Source of the DNA: Anaerobacillus arseniciselenatis
GTDB taxonomy: Bacteria > Bacillota > Bacilli > Bacillales > Anaerobacillaceae
Length of the DNA: 64,000 nt
Assembly (NCBI RefSeq): GCF_001865995.1
Contig: NZ_MLQQ01000006.1
Location: forward strand, 1 to 64,000
Direction of reading: 5' to 3'
Part shown: positions 54,511 to 63,115 of the stretch, one piece after another
How the letters are laid out: the number at the start of each line of letters is the position of its first letter
Position numbering within the stretch: the first letter of the stretch is position 1
Position numbers and translations under genes: made by a program
Notes under the pieces: generated by a model
The model's input: the letters and a program-made list of their open reading frames with translations, nothing else
The model's database searches: none
Told to the model about the DNA's origin: nothing

Positions 54511-54620
54511 AGTGTTAGAAAGGACGCATTTCTACTGCGCATCATCCCCCACACTATTCATAAAAAAACAAATCACATAAATCCGTCAAACTTCTACTCC
54601 TCCTCATTCCCAAAAAGAAA

Positions 54621-54661
54621 AAAACCTGATACGAGGTTCCGACTCCGCATCAAGTTTTATT
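54621..54661 (-). terminator. Terminator of the OsmC/TusA operon
   Basis: AACTTGATGCG on the minus strand pairs with CGTATCAGGTT and is followed by seven T. It lies about 150 bp after the last gene of the operon; the intervening 54662-54810 holds nothing recognisable. Confidence 0.7.
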
Positions 54662-54810
54662 ATTAGAGCTTTTGAGATCAAGCCCCTAATTAATTCAAAC
54701 TATTTTTCTAAGCTACACCCAAACCACATAAACGGTAATTTTCGATCAGTAATTGTGGTATCCACCCACCACGACCTATATAAAACTTCAACCAACAATC
54801 ACCAAGACCA

Positions 54811-55251
54811 CTAAGCTCGGGACCACTCCGAAGAAATATCGACACCCGCTGCCTTCAATGTTTGAAAAATGGGGCAACGTGCATCTGATCGTTCGCAAAG
54901 CTCTTGAATACGTTCGTCACTTTCACTCGTACGTATTTTCGCTTCGATTTTAACCCAATCAAAGTATGTGCGAACAGACGGATCTCCCATCAGCCCTCTT
55001 AAATCTAGCTCTCCAGTAACCTCGTAATCTATTCCTTGCAAATCAAAATCGATTTCTTTGGCAACAAAATTAGCAACAATATTTTCACAAGAAGCTAAAG
55101 CACCTAATAACGTCGATAGCGGGTCTGCCCCTTGATTCGTACCACCGAAATTTTCCGGCTCATCAATTGTAAAAGAATGCTCTCCAGCCGTCACATCTGT
55201 TTTCATTTTCTCACTTTTACCATTTACTTTTACCGTCATTTTTGACATCAT
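54811..55251 (-). CDS. OsmC family protein
   Basis: 146 aa. The two redox cysteines of OsmC/Ohr proteins are present in LGALASCENIVANFVAKE and ERSDARCPIFQTLKAAG. These enzymes reduce organic peroxides or act on other thiol chemistry. The gene starts 1 bp from the end of the MetE-like gene and closes a five-gene operon of sulfur-carrier-like proteins, so a role in organosulfur handling is more likely than general peroxide defence. Confidence 0.92.
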   Translation of the reverse strand: MMSKMTVKVNGKSEKMKTDVTAGEHSFTIDEPENFGGTNQGADPLSTLLGALASCENIVANFVAKEIDFDLQGIDYEVTGELDLRGLMGDPSVRTYFDWVKIEAKIRTSESDERIQELCERSDARCPIFQTLKAAGVDISSEWSRA

Positions 55252-56442
55252 TTACACCTCTCCGGCTTCAACTAATTCACTTCTTAGTTGCTCAGCGGCT
55301 TTCCTCATATTGATTAATTTTTGTGTGGCGATTTCTGGAGTGTTCATCGGCCTTTGCGCAAACGTGCCAAAACCACAATCAGGATTTAAATACATTTTTT
55401 CGATCGGGAAAAATTTCGCCGCCTCTTTCACACGTGCAACAATTTCTTCCACCGTTTCGATCTCTGGCGTTCGCGGGTTGACAATCCCTAAGCCAAGTTC
55501 AACATCTTTAAGCTTTGCTAACTCACTCAACGCATGCAACTCTCCAGCTCTTGGTGTTGCGTATTCTAACACATACTGGTCTACGCTCATTTTTGCTAAA
55601 AACGGCATGAGCGGGTAATACGGTCCTCGAAGTAATGTTTCTTCTTGAGTGCTCCAGTTACCACGACATACGTGAATACCAATTTTCGAACCACGGCCAC
55701 GCATTTCGTATGTAAGTTTGTTCATTAATTCAGTGGCAAAATTGAGCTCTTCTTCGGCATCCGCTTTCCCCGTTAAAGCGCCACACATGAAAGTGCGATT
55801 CGCATTTTTTTGCGTAAAGACAAGTTCGGTTAAAACCGGTTCATCGATTTGAATAAAATCAACACCGGCAGCAATTAAATCTTCTATCTCTTCTCTTAAA
55901 ACCGCCACAATATCGACCGCTAAATCTTCTTTCGTCGGATACGCTTCTTTGGACAAACCGTCGACCCACATTGCTCTCGTTAACAAGTAAGGACCTGGAA
56001 TTGCCACCTTCATTTGTTTGTTCGTTTGTTCTTTTAAAAATTGATATTCATCAGCAGCAATTGGTTTTTTACGAGAGATTTTACCGACAGCCGCTGGATT
56101 CGTTAATGAGTACGCAGGAACATCTAATGTACCGAGAATTTCTTCAAAACTCGCTTTGTCCTCGACATACTCTAGTAAATCGGCCACTGATAACATTTTC
56201 ACATTATCAATCTTATCAGCGACAAATGAAATAAAGTTATCGCGACGTTGTTCACCGTCCGAAACGATGTCTATCCCGGCCACTACCTGACTTTGAACAC
56301 ATTCTATAATCGCTCTATCTGCAATCTCTTCAAATTGTTCTTCTGTAATTCGTTCCGCACGTACATCGCGTAATCCGCGCAAAACTTTGCGAGTGCGAGG
56401 CCAACTTCCTACGACAGTTGTAGGTAAGATCGTGTTACTCAT
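55252..56442 (-). CDS. MetE-like (cobalamin-independent methionine synthase C-terminal domain) protein
   Basis: 396 aa, the size of a stand-alone MetE C-terminal barrel. VGSWPRTRKVLRG at the start, IQIDEPVLTELVF in the middle, and zinc ligands in GIHVCRGNWS and LNPDCGFGTFAQR. It lacks the N-terminal folate-binding half, so it probably moves an alkyl or sulfur group between thiols rather than making methionine from methyltetrahydrofolate. It lies between an OsmC gene and a TusA-OsmC fusion, which points to shared thiol substrates. Confidence 0.9.
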   Translation of the reverse strand: MSNTILPTTVVGSWPRTRKVLRGLRDVRAERITEEQFEEIADRAIIECVQSQVVAGIDIVSDGEQRRDNFISFVADKIDNVKMLSVADLLEYVEDKASFEEILGTLDVPAYSLTNPAAVGKISRKKPIAADEYQFLKEQTNKQMKVAIPGPYLLTRAMWVDGLSKEAYPTKEDLAVDIVAVLREEIEDLIAAGVDFIQIDEPVLTELVFTQKNANRTFMCGALTGKADAEEELNFATELMNKLTYEMRGRGSKIGIHVCRGNWSTQEETLLRGPYYPLMPFLAKMSVDQYVLEYATPRAGELHALSELAKLKDVELGLGIVNPRTPEIETVEEIVARVKEAAKFFPIEKMYLNPDCGFGTFAQRPMNTPEIATQKLINMRKAAEQLRSELVEAGEV

Positions 56443-56487
56443 TTTATATCTAACCCCTTAGTAAAAAATATTATTAAGATCTATCTC

Positions 56488-57207
56488 TTATAAAACAACT
56501 TGAAACTTTATATTCATCGAAACGGACGTTTGCAATGTTCGAAAAATCGGCGAGCGTGCAACCGTCACGTTCCAAACGTCGTAAAGCTCTTTTTCTTCAC
56601 TAGGTGACGTTACGTAAAAAACACCGCTAATTTCCTCGATTTTCGGACTACCCTCATCTTCAATTTCCATATGATAAAGGATGTTTTCAAGCTTTCCTTT
56701 TAACGTCAGTTCCATCTCATCAATTTCGATATTCCGTCTTGACGCATGAGCTTTAAAGCCAACGACAAGACATGAGCCTAACGACGTAAGAAGATAGTCA
56801 ATCGCACTAGGTGCCTCTACTTTCGGGCTAAAATCAGCCGGTTGACCTGATGTTAACGTATGATTTCTCGAAAAAGCTTTTGCCGAAAGTCCTTCGTCTT
56901 CTCTCACTCTAATACTCCACTGGTAACCACGTGCAGCTTCTAAATCAGAAGCGACACTGTCAGCGCTTCCACCTTTACGGACAAAATAACTCGTATACTG
57001 TTCCTGTTTTTCAGAACCTAAAAACTCGTGATCTACCATCCGGCACCATGCCGGGAGATCGTCAGCAAACGTTCTCTCTCGACTTCTAATTTCTAACACT
57101 TGCCCTGATGCGAGTGGATCGATATTTTTTTTAATAATTAAAAGCAGCCCCGAACCACAATCTAAATCTCCGCCATCACACATTGCCTCTGGCTTTTGAA
57201 AAACCAT
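56488..57207 (-). CDS. TusA-like/OsmC fusion protein
   Basis: 239 aa. Residues 1-75 resemble TusA but with LDCGSGLLLIIKK in place of the CPxP motif and a second Cys in LPAWCRM, exactly as in the free TusA-like protein two genes upstream. Residues 95-239 are an OsmC domain with LTSLGSCLVVGFKAHA, but the second OsmC cysteine is Ser (ARSPIFRTL). A persulfide-carrying domain joined to a one-cysteine OsmC domain suggests hand-over of sulfur or selenium rather than peroxide reduction. Confidence 0.85.
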   Translation of the reverse strand: MVFQKPEAMCDGGDLDCGSGLLLIIKKNIDPLASGQVLEIRSRERTFADDLPAWCRMVDHEFLGSEKQEQYTSYFVRKGGSADSVASDLEAARGYQWSIRVREDEGLSAKAFSRNHTLTSGQPADFSPKVEAPSAIDYLLTSLGSCLVVGFKAHASRRNIEIDEMELTLKGKLENILYHMEIEDEGSPKIEEISGVFYVTSPSEEKELYDVWNVTVARSPIFRTLQTSVSMNIKFQVVL

Positions 57208-57218
57208 TTATATTCCTC

Positions 57219-57587
57219 CTAATACGTAATTGATGCTGCTCCTTCTGATAAAAACTCAACGACTTTTGCACCACCAACAATCGTTGCCCCTTCGATTAAA
57301 TTTTCCTCAGAAAGTTCACGTTTTTTATGACATGGGCTACATACCCAAAGCACGCCACCCGCTTCTACAAATTGATCCATTAAATCTTTTAGTGGTGCAA
57401 ACCCTGATTCATGAATGTCGTCAGCATATCCTTTGTCTGAAAGATAAGCTCCGTCAATATTTAAGAAAACAACAACCTCTTTCCCAGAAGCTACTGCGGC
57501 ATTTGCGACAACGAAACCTACCGTCGCGCGATCTGTATCACTTTTCCCATTCGTTAAACTTACTAAAAATTTGTTTGTCATTATCAA
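57219..57587 (-). CDS. DsrE family protein
   Basis: 122 aa. The DsrE/F-like fold is indicated by ATVGFVVANAAVASGKEVVV and the C-terminal VWVCSPCHKKRELSEENLI, in which two cysteines (CSPC) sit at the usual active-site loop. DsrE proteins carry persulfide to or from TusA-like partners. It lies 11 bp before the fusion gene and 9 bp after the TusA-like gene. AGGAGA precedes the start. Confidence 0.9.
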   Translation of the reverse strand: MIMTNKFLVSLTNGKSDTDRATVGFVVANAAVASGKEVVVFLNIDGAYLSDKGYADDIHESGFAPLKDLMDQFVEAGGVLWVCSPCHKKRELSEENLIEGATIVGGAKVVEFLSEGAASITY

Positions 57588-57596
57588 TCTCTCCTT

Positions 57597-57854
57597 TTAA
57601 TTTTTTTGAATAATAAAGTGGGTCATTAATAATCCTTCTTCATAAACGTCTAATAACGTATAACCTTGCATTCGGCACCACGCGGGAATATCTTCTTTTG
57701 CCCCTAAATCGTATGAGATGACGTGGATCGTTTCCCCCTTAGACATCTTTTTTACTTTTAAGAATACATTCATGATCAACTCTCCACATCCAGCAGGACC
57801 GGCATCATAAACGACATCACAATTCCTTGTATTATTTATTTTTATCACCTCCAT
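57597..57854 (-). CDS. TusA-like sulfur-carrier protein with CG motif
   Basis: 85 aa. VVYDAGPAGCGELIMNVFLK replaces the CPxP signature of TusA with a Cys-Gly, and DIPAWCRMQGY supplies a second Cys. The start is uncertain: ATG at 57854 has GGAGGTG inside its first codons and only weak sequence before it, so a non-ATG start (ATA/ATT) just after GGAGGTG is possible. First gene of the five-gene operon. Confidence 0.75.
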   Translation of the reverse strand: MEVIKINNTRNCDVVYDAGPAGCGELIMNVFLKVKKMSKGETIHVISYDLGAKEDIPAWCRMQGYTLLDVYEEGLLMTHFIIQKN

Positions 57855-57933
57855 AACTTTAAGTTATTAAACCTATAAAATATATTTTAGTAGATTTTCC
57901 TTTTTTGTATATGGTTTATTTTGTAGAAACATA

Positions 57934-57965
57934 AAAAAATACGGGACACCGCTATGGCGCCCCGA
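57934..57965 (-). terminator. Terminator after the broken histidine kinase
   Basis: CGGGGCGCC and GGTGTCCCG form an imperfect hairpin followed on the minus strand by TATTTTTTT. Confidence 0.75.
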
Positions 57966-57969
57966 TTGA

Positions 57970-58756
57970 TTAAACTATAGGAAACGTAATTTCTGTTATA
58001 ACACCACGACTTTCTCCATTATAGAATTCTGTTTTAATACCTAGCAAATAAAACTGTGGTTCAAATAAGAGATAAGTATCCTTTAATATTTGTCTCACAT
58101 CTACTGGTTCAAACTTAACTGCTTGTGGTTTAGATAAAAACAAAAGCTCGCTAGTAATTAAGTTAATTCTTTCTATTTCAGCTAACATAATGGAACGCGT
58201 TAATTCTTTCTATTTCAGCTAACATAATGGAACGCGTTTTTTCATTTTTATCTAGCATTTGCACAAAGCCTGAAAGAACAGCTAAAGGATTGCGAATTTC
58301 ATGAGCAATCCCCGCAGCTAGCTGACCAACTACAGAGAGTTTTTCCGATTGGACTAACTTTTCTTCAGTTAACACTAATTTCTCCCTCGTCATTTTAGCA
58401 TTTGCTTGTGCCTTCACCCAAAGTCTATTCATAAATTTAATATGAAAGTAGAAAAAAACCACCAATAAAATCGCAAATAAAATAAAATAAATGACATCAA
58501 ATTTTACAATACTCGAAAAAATCACGACGAAATTGAACAAATAAAAATAAACTAACATCACCGTCGTTAAGAAACCTGATAAAAGCAATACTCGAATTCG
58601 TTGATATAATGTGCTAACAAATAGACCAAATAAAAGAAAGATATAATTTACAAAGTATGGATACTGCCAGTTAAGGAAAAATAAGTATCCAGAAATACAG
58701 AGGATAATAAAGTACATCATCCATTCATATAATTGAGTGAATTTCATAATTACCAA
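57970..58756 (-). pseudogene. Broken membrane histidine kinase with 37-bp duplication and truncated ATPase domain
   Basis: The 5' part encodes four to five membrane helices, a coiled coil and HisKA AAGIAHEIRNPLAVLSGFVQ. At 58163-58236 a 37-bp sequence is duplicated in tandem, shifting the frame and ending the protein at INAFHYVS. Without it the frame would continue LITSELLFLSKPQAVKFEPV, but about 60 residues of the ATP-binding domain between KTEFYNG and GVITEITFPIV are also missing. With two independent lesions it cannot be active. The ATG near 58747 lies inside a family I repeat. Confidence 0.88.
58163..58236. repeat. 37-bp tandem duplication within the kinase gene
   Basis: TTAATTCTTTCTATTTCAGC and the 17 following bases occur twice without gap (58163-58199, 58200-58236). 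The copies are identical, so the event is recent. Confidence 0.95.
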
Positions 58757-58853
58757 AAATGATCCACATCAAGCAATATATAGTTTGCGAAAGGTTTTGA
58801 CGCAACTATATATTGATCTTAGTGGCGGAAATAATGAATTATGAAATTCATTA
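58735..58853. repeat. Palindromic repeat family I, copy at the kinase start
   Basis: Arms GAGTGAATTTCATAATTACC and GAATTATGAAATTCATTA, middle stem CCAC/GTGG and inner stem CAATATATAGTT/AACTATATATTG. Nearly identical to the copies at 41725 and 15447. It supplies the only ATG of the adjoining kinase frame. Confidence 0.9.
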
Positions 58854-58892
58854 AATTACTAAAAATTCCTATCTATTTACATCATTACGACC

Positions 58893-58941
58893 ATAAAAAA
58901 CCTCCAATCCCAAACGAAATGTTTGAACTGGAGGTTTTAAC
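58893..58941. terminator. Terminator between convergent repeat and hypothetical gene
   Basis: AAAACCTCC (58897-58905) pairs with GGAGGTTTT (58930-58938) over a 24-nt loop, with A and T flanks. Likely terminates the gene at 59030-59503. Confidence 0.65.
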
Positions 58942-59029
58942 ATTAAAGGTTTTACAAGTTTCAAGAGGAGATAAACCGTCACTGGCTCTCCAACGCTTTT
59001 CAGAGCTTACCAAGGCGCTTACGCTTTTC

Positions 59030-59503
59030 TTATTTCCCGAAGCGCTCTTTTATTTTTCTAAATATCCCCTTTGACTTCCCGCCTTCGTCTCTTTCGCACC
59101 CGAGAAACGTATAGTTAGGGTCGTTACTGTATACTTCAATTCCGATAAAATCTTCACACTCATCATCTGCAAAAAGAAATTTCACTTCAATAATCCGCTC
59201 ATAAGAGATCGACTGCTTCACCGGCTTGTCCTCTAATCGAAAGGAAAAATAATTATGACCATAATCATCCGTTTTTTTCACAAAACGCTTTTGCTCATCT
59301 GATAATGTTGCGATCTTTTTCGCTGAATCACCACCAAGCTCTACCCCAACGACTGGTACTTCCTTACCTAAATCCAAAATAATCTCTTCGTTTTCCGGCA
59401 ATTGTTCCGTATAATAATCAAATTTCTCCGGCTCAGTTAAATAAATATAGCCAATTTCATCTTCCACATCATATGTAATCTGTTCAAAATTTATGTCAGC
59501 CAT
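59030..59503 (-). CDS. Hypothetical protein, 157 aa, DUF2283-like start
   Basis: MADINFEQITYDVEDEIGYI begins with a Y-D-x-E-x-(D/E)-x-x-Y-x-x-L pattern reminiscent of DUF2283 proteins. The rest is acidic, then the C-terminal GIFRKIKERFGK is a basic helix. ATG at 59503 follows GGAAAGGTG, better than the longer frame. The function is unknown; it is probably monocistronic. Confidence 0.6.
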   Translation of the reverse strand: MADINFEQITYDVEDEIGYIYLTEPEKFDYYTEQLPENEEIILDLGKEVPVVGVELGGDSAKKIATLSDEQKRFVKKTDDYGHNYFSFRLEDKPVKQSISYERIIEVKFLFADDECEDFIGIEVYSNDPNYTFLGCERDEGGKSKGIFRKIKERFGK

Positions 59504-59666
59504 CAAAACACACCTTTCCAGCAATAATAATGTCCACCTGAGACGGACATTTAAGCGATTTGTCCACGAGTGGTGTCAGACACCGATAAGGTTAGACACC
59601 AATTTAAATTTTGGCACAAACGATCGAAAAGTGCAAAGAAAAAACGCAATATCAAAAAATGCTTCT

Positions 59667-60047
59667 CTACCGCTCCACAAATTGAAGCAACTCATTGTTC
59701 GGTCCTGAAAAAAACATCGTCTTCGCTCCATCAATCGCAATATTTGGCGTTTCACTATGCGGCTCAACGCCGTTTTCTTTCAAAAACTGAAAAGCTTCCT
59801 CGATATTGTCAACTGTAAAAGCTAGATGATTTACTAAACCTTTTTCATGATAAGTCTCACTCGGCACCAAATCTCTCATTAACTCAATTTCAAAGCCTGG
59901 TTCACTTGGTAGGTACAAAAAGGTCATTTCTCTTTTTTTATTTTGCCCCCGTTGCCTAACCTCAAACCCGAAAAGCTTTTTATAAAAATCGATCGACTCA
60001 TCCATATTTGTCACCATAATCGCAACGTGTTCAACTCTTTTTATCAT
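59667..60047 (-). CDS. VOC (glyoxalase/bleomycin resistance) family protein
   Basis: 126 aa with the two beta-alpha-beta repeats: VEHVAIMVTNMDESIDFYKK with its His metal ligand and EKGLVNHLAFTVDNIEEA with the second, plus a C-terminal Glu in GPNNELLQF. A metal-dependent lyase or isomerase is likely, close to lactoylglutathione lyase-like proteins. Its ATG overlaps the stop of the aldo/keto reductase gene (ATGA), so both are translated together. Confidence 0.9.
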   Translation of the reverse strand: MIKRVEHVAIMVTNMDESIDFYKKLFGFEVRQRGQNKKREMTFLYLPSEPGFEIELMRDLVPSETYHEKGLVNHLAFTVDNIEEAFQFLKENGVEPHSETPNIAIDGAKTMFFSGPNNELLQFVER

Positions 60048-61027
60048 AACGGTGTCAATACTCCCTTCAACCCTTTATCAATTTCACACAATAATTCTTC
60101 TGGTAATTGTAAATCACTCACTTCCACTGCGTCGGTTACGTGAGAAACCTTCGTTGCTCCAATGATCGCTGAAGTCACCACTCGTTGATTTAAAACCCAA
60201 CTTAATGCAAATTGTGAAAGCGTAATTTCTACTCTATTAGCCAGATCTTTATACTGTTCAACTAACTCAAAATTACGCTCGGAAAACAACTTAAATAACC
60301 TTTTTTCACCATGGGCAGCACGGCTATCGTCTGGAACATCCTCTGGCCCATTGTATTTCCCTGAGAGCATTCCCCGAGCCATAGGGCTATAAACCACCAT
60401 CCCCACTTCTTCCGATTCACAAAACGGAATCAATTCATTCTCGACATCTCTAACTAATAAACTATATTGTGGTTGTACAGAGACAAACTTTTCTAAATTC
60501 ATTCTCTCACTGATGCTATGGGCTTTGGCAATTTGCCAAGCCGCAAAGTTCGAGCAGCCAATATAGCGTACTTTCCCTTGGCGAACGAGATCATCTAAAG
60601 CTCGTAATGTTTCCTCTAATGGTGTATTCGGATCAAAGAAATGAACTTGATAAAGATCGATATAATCGGTTTGCAATCGTTGCAAAGACCTTTCCACTTC
60701 CCTCATGATATGTACCCTTGAAAGACCAGCACTATTTTTTCCATAGCCCATCGGCAAACCAACTTTAGTCGCAAGTATTACTTCATCCCTTCTCCATCGA
60801 ATGGCACGACCAATGATCTCTTCTGCTTCACCCGTTCCGTATTCAGGAGTCTCATCTTGCCCTTTCCCATAATAATTTGCCGTATCGATAAAGTTGATAC
60901 CGCTTTCAATCGCCTCGTTTAAAATAGCGACGGATGATTTCTCGTCAATCCATCTCCCAAATGACATCGTTCCTAAACAAATATTTGATACTTCTAGCCC
61001 CGTTGATCCTAATTTTTTATACTGCAT
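60044..61027 (-). CDS. Aldo/keto reductase
   Basis: 327 aa. The catalytic tetrad is visible: Asp in FIDTANYYGKG, Tyr in the same segment, Lys in LATKVGLPM and His in YQVHFFDPNT. NADPH binding lies in the C-terminal IGATKVSHVTDAVE. Most similar by pattern to the YghZ/voltage-channel beta-subunit group. Together with the VOC gene it suggests detoxification of reactive carbonyls such as methylglyoxal. GGGGG precedes the ATG. Confidence 0.93.
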   Translation of the reverse strand: MQYKKLGSTGLEVSNICLGTMSFGRWIDEKSSVAILNEAIESGINFIDTANYYGKGQDETPEYGTGEAEEIIGRAIRWRRDEVILATKVGLPMGYGKNSAGLSRVHIMREVERSLQRLQTDYIDLYQVHFFDPNTPLEETLRALDDLVRQGKVRYIGCSNFAAWQIAKAHSISERMNLEKFVSVQPQYSLLVRDVENELIPFCESEEVGMVVYSPMARGMLSGKYNGPEDVPDDSRAAHGEKRLFKLFSERNFELVEQYKDLANRVEITLSQFALSWVLNQRVVTSAIIGATKVSHVTDAVEVSDLQLPEELLCEIDKGLKGVLTPL

Positions 61028-61084
61028 AAAATCCCCCCTAATAATAAGCCCTAAACTCCTTGAGTAAAATAAATATTTTTGCTT

Positions 61085-61203
61085 GAATGAATTTCATAAT
61101 TACTAAAAATGAGCCACATCAACCAATATATAGGTTGCGGATAGTTTTGACGCAATTATATATTGGTCTTAGTGGCAGGAAAAATGAATTATGAAATTCA
61201 TTG
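61085..61203. repeat. Palindromic repeat family I, copy upstream of aldo/keto reductase
   Basis: Arms GAATGAATTTCATAATTACT and GAATTATGAAATTCATTG; inner stem CAATATATAG/ATATATTG. About 60 bp upstream of the gene start. Confidence 0.88.
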
Positions 61204-61504
61204 ACTCCCCCATAAAAATATATTTCATTACTCCCTCTTTAAAAATATTAAACTCTCTCTCAAAAAATGAATATTTTGAAAAGTATTAAAATTAAAGTTA
61301 TACTAAACAAATTCTATAGTTATTAAGATTTTCCTTTTTAAAAATTTAAAATGCTGTAACACAATGAAAAACTCCTATCCAAACAGCACTTAAAATTTGG
61401 CAGTGGAACGTATACGAGCTTGTAACCCCTTTCTTTAATGAACGTTTTGTAACAAGTTTTCAAATATTAATATTTTCTTAAATAAATAGGTTAAAATAAA
61501 GCCA
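61204..61504. other. AT-rich intergenic stretch before hemY
   Basis: No gene seen. The hemY promoter is probably here; AATAGGTTAAAATAAAG near 61485 could contain a weak -10, but I cannot place the -35 element with confidence. Confidence 0.4.
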
Positions 61505-61532
61505 AAAGGAGAAAGGTGAAACTTTCTCCTTT
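61505..61532 (+). promoter_or_regulatory. Perfect hairpin in the hemY leader
   Basis: AAAGGAGAAAG (61505-61515) and CTTTCTCCTTT (61522-61532) form an 11-bp perfect stem with loop GTGAAA, 57 bp before the hemY start. The left arm looks like a ribosome binding site that the right arm would hide; there is no long T tract. Confidence 0.55.
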
Positions 61533-61588
61533 AAAATCATTAATGATTGTGAAATACTTAACATACTTTTATAAAGAAGGTGACTTAA

Positions 61589-62992
61589 ATGGAAAAAAAG
61601 AAAGTTGTCATCATTGGCGGAGGAATTACCGGTTTATCAGCCGCTTACTATTTGCAAAAGGAAATCAAAGAAAACGGATTGCCCCTTGAAGTGAAGCTAT
61701 TTGAAGCGAGTGACCGTTTAGGTGGAATTATTAACACAGTGAAAAAAGATGGGTTTATCGTTGAAAAAGGCCCTGATTCTGTTCTTGCCCGTAAAACGAG
61801 TGCATTGAAGTTAATAAAGGAAGTTGGGCTAGAAGATAAGGTTGTTTCCAATACAGCCGGGAAATCGTATATATATGCCCGCGGGAAACTACACACAATG
61901 CCTGAAGGAGCGTTCATGGGCATCCCTACTCAAATTACCCCTTTTGCACTTTCAGGTCTTTTTTCTCCATTCGGAAAATTAAGAGCTGCTGGAGATTTTA
62001 TTTTACCTAAAGGGAAAGAAATGGACGATCAATCACTAGGTCAATTTTTTAGAAGAAGACTAGGGAATGAAATCGTTGATAATTTAATTGATCCGTTACT
62101 ATCCGGAATTTATGCAGGCGACATCGACCACTTAAGCTTAATGTCATTATTTCCAATGTTTTATGACATGGAGCAAAAACATCGAAGCCTTGTCCTAGGA
62201 TTGAAGAAGTCGATGCCAAAGCCTCCTAAATCAGCGAAAAAAGCTTCTAAAAAAGGAATGTTTATCTCGTTATCTACCGGACTACAATCTTTAATCGAGG
62301 AATTAGAGAAGCGATTAGATGAAGGTACTGTTGTCAAACAGTCACCTATTGAAAAAATTGTGAAAGCCGAAGCACAGTATACGATTACTTTAGCAAATGG
62401 AAGCGAAGAACAAGCCGACAGTATCATCATTGCCACTGAACACTACCATGCACAAAAGATGCTTTCTAACTATACATTTATGAAAGAGTTCGATGACATG
62501 ATCTCTTATTCTGTTGCGAACGTCGCCATGGCTTTCCCTAAATCGGCAATCAAACAAGATATCGACGGAACTGGGTTCTTAGTATCACGAAATAGTGACT
62601 TCAGAATTACCGCCTGTACATGGACCCATAAAAAATGGCCTAGTACTACTCCAGATGACATGGCACTATTACGCTGTTATGTCGGTAAGCCGAATGATCA
62701 AGACATCGTCGATTTATCCGATGAGGAAATTATAAATATTGCTTTAAGAGATTTAAATAAAACGATGAACATCACACAAAAACCACTGTTCCATATGGTT
62801 ACGAGATGGAAAGATTCAATGCCCCAATACAATGTCGGTCATATCGAGCGGATGAAAAATGTCAAAGAATCTCTAGCAAAAGAGCTACCAGGTGTCTATT
62901 TAGCAGGAGGTTCCTACGAAGGCGTTGGCATTCCAGACTGTATCAATCAAGGAGAAGCAGCTGTAAAAAAAGTGTTAGAACATTTGGCGTAA
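61589..62992 (+). CDS. hemY: Protoporphyrinogen/coproporphyrinogen oxidase
   Basis: 467 aa. The FAD-binding start VVIIGGGITGLSAAYYLQKE and EVKLFEASDRLGGIINTVKK, then EKGPDSVLARK, and the C-terminal GVYLAGGSYEGVGIPDCINQ match HemY (CgoX) of Firmicutes. It oxidises coproporphyrinogen III in the coproporphyrin-dependent haem pathway. Unlike B. subtilis, hemE and hemH are not adjacent. GAAGGTGAC precedes the ATG. A hairpin lies in its leader. Confidence 0.95.
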   Translation: MEKKKVVIIGGGITGLSAAYYLQKEIKENGLPLEVKLFEASDRLGGIINTVKKDGFIVEKGPDSVLARKTSALKLIKEVGLEDKVVSNTAGKSYIYARGKLHTMPEGAFMGIPTQITPFALSGLFSPFGKLRAAGDFILPKGKEMDDQSLGQFFRRRLGNEIVDNLIDPLLSGIYAGDIDHLSLMSLFPMFYDMEQKHRSLVLGLKKSMPKPPKSAKKASKKGMFISLSTGLQSLIEELEKRLDEGTVVKQSPIEKIVKAEAQYTITLANGSEEQADSIIIATEHYHAQKMLSNYTFMKEFDDMISYSVANVAMAFPKSAIKQDIDGTGFLVSRNSDFRITACTWTHKKWPSTTPDDMALLRCYVGKPNDQDIVDLSDEEIINIALRDLNKTMNITQKPLFHMVTRWKDSMPQYNVGHIERMKNVKESLAKELPGVYLAGGSYEGVGIPDCINQGEAAVKKVLEHLA

Positions 62993-63115
62993 CGAGCACT
63001 GGATCACTCCAAAAGATGTAACGGGTCCTGTATTCTATCGCAAATTACAATCAAAAATTCAGGTGAATTTGCACCTATATTTGCGCCCAAATTTGCGACT
63101 ATTTAAAACATAAAT

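Larger units (their letters stand above)
53788..54555. repeat. Composite tandem-repeat element 3 (A, B and C arrays)
   Basis: The left end starts GTATGGGGAGAGTGCG; the right end CTACTGCGCATCATCCCCC is its inverted counterpart and matches an end of element 2. It is the only copy with all three repeat types, in the order A (53826-54250, about eight units), B (54290-54415, two degenerate units) and C (54421-54510, two units). No gene is credible inside. Size is within 20 bp of elements 1 and 2 despite the different unit make-up. Confidence 0.88.

Noticed and set aside
56442..56487. Riboswitch (SAM or T-box) before the MetE-like gene
   Set aside because: Only 45 bp separate it from the previous gene in the operon, and no known riboswitch core is visible there or upstream of 57854.
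58735..58853. Family I palindromes as ordinary rho-independent terminators
   Set aside because: No T tracts follow the stems, several lie upstream of genes rather than downstream, and one copy is nested in another.
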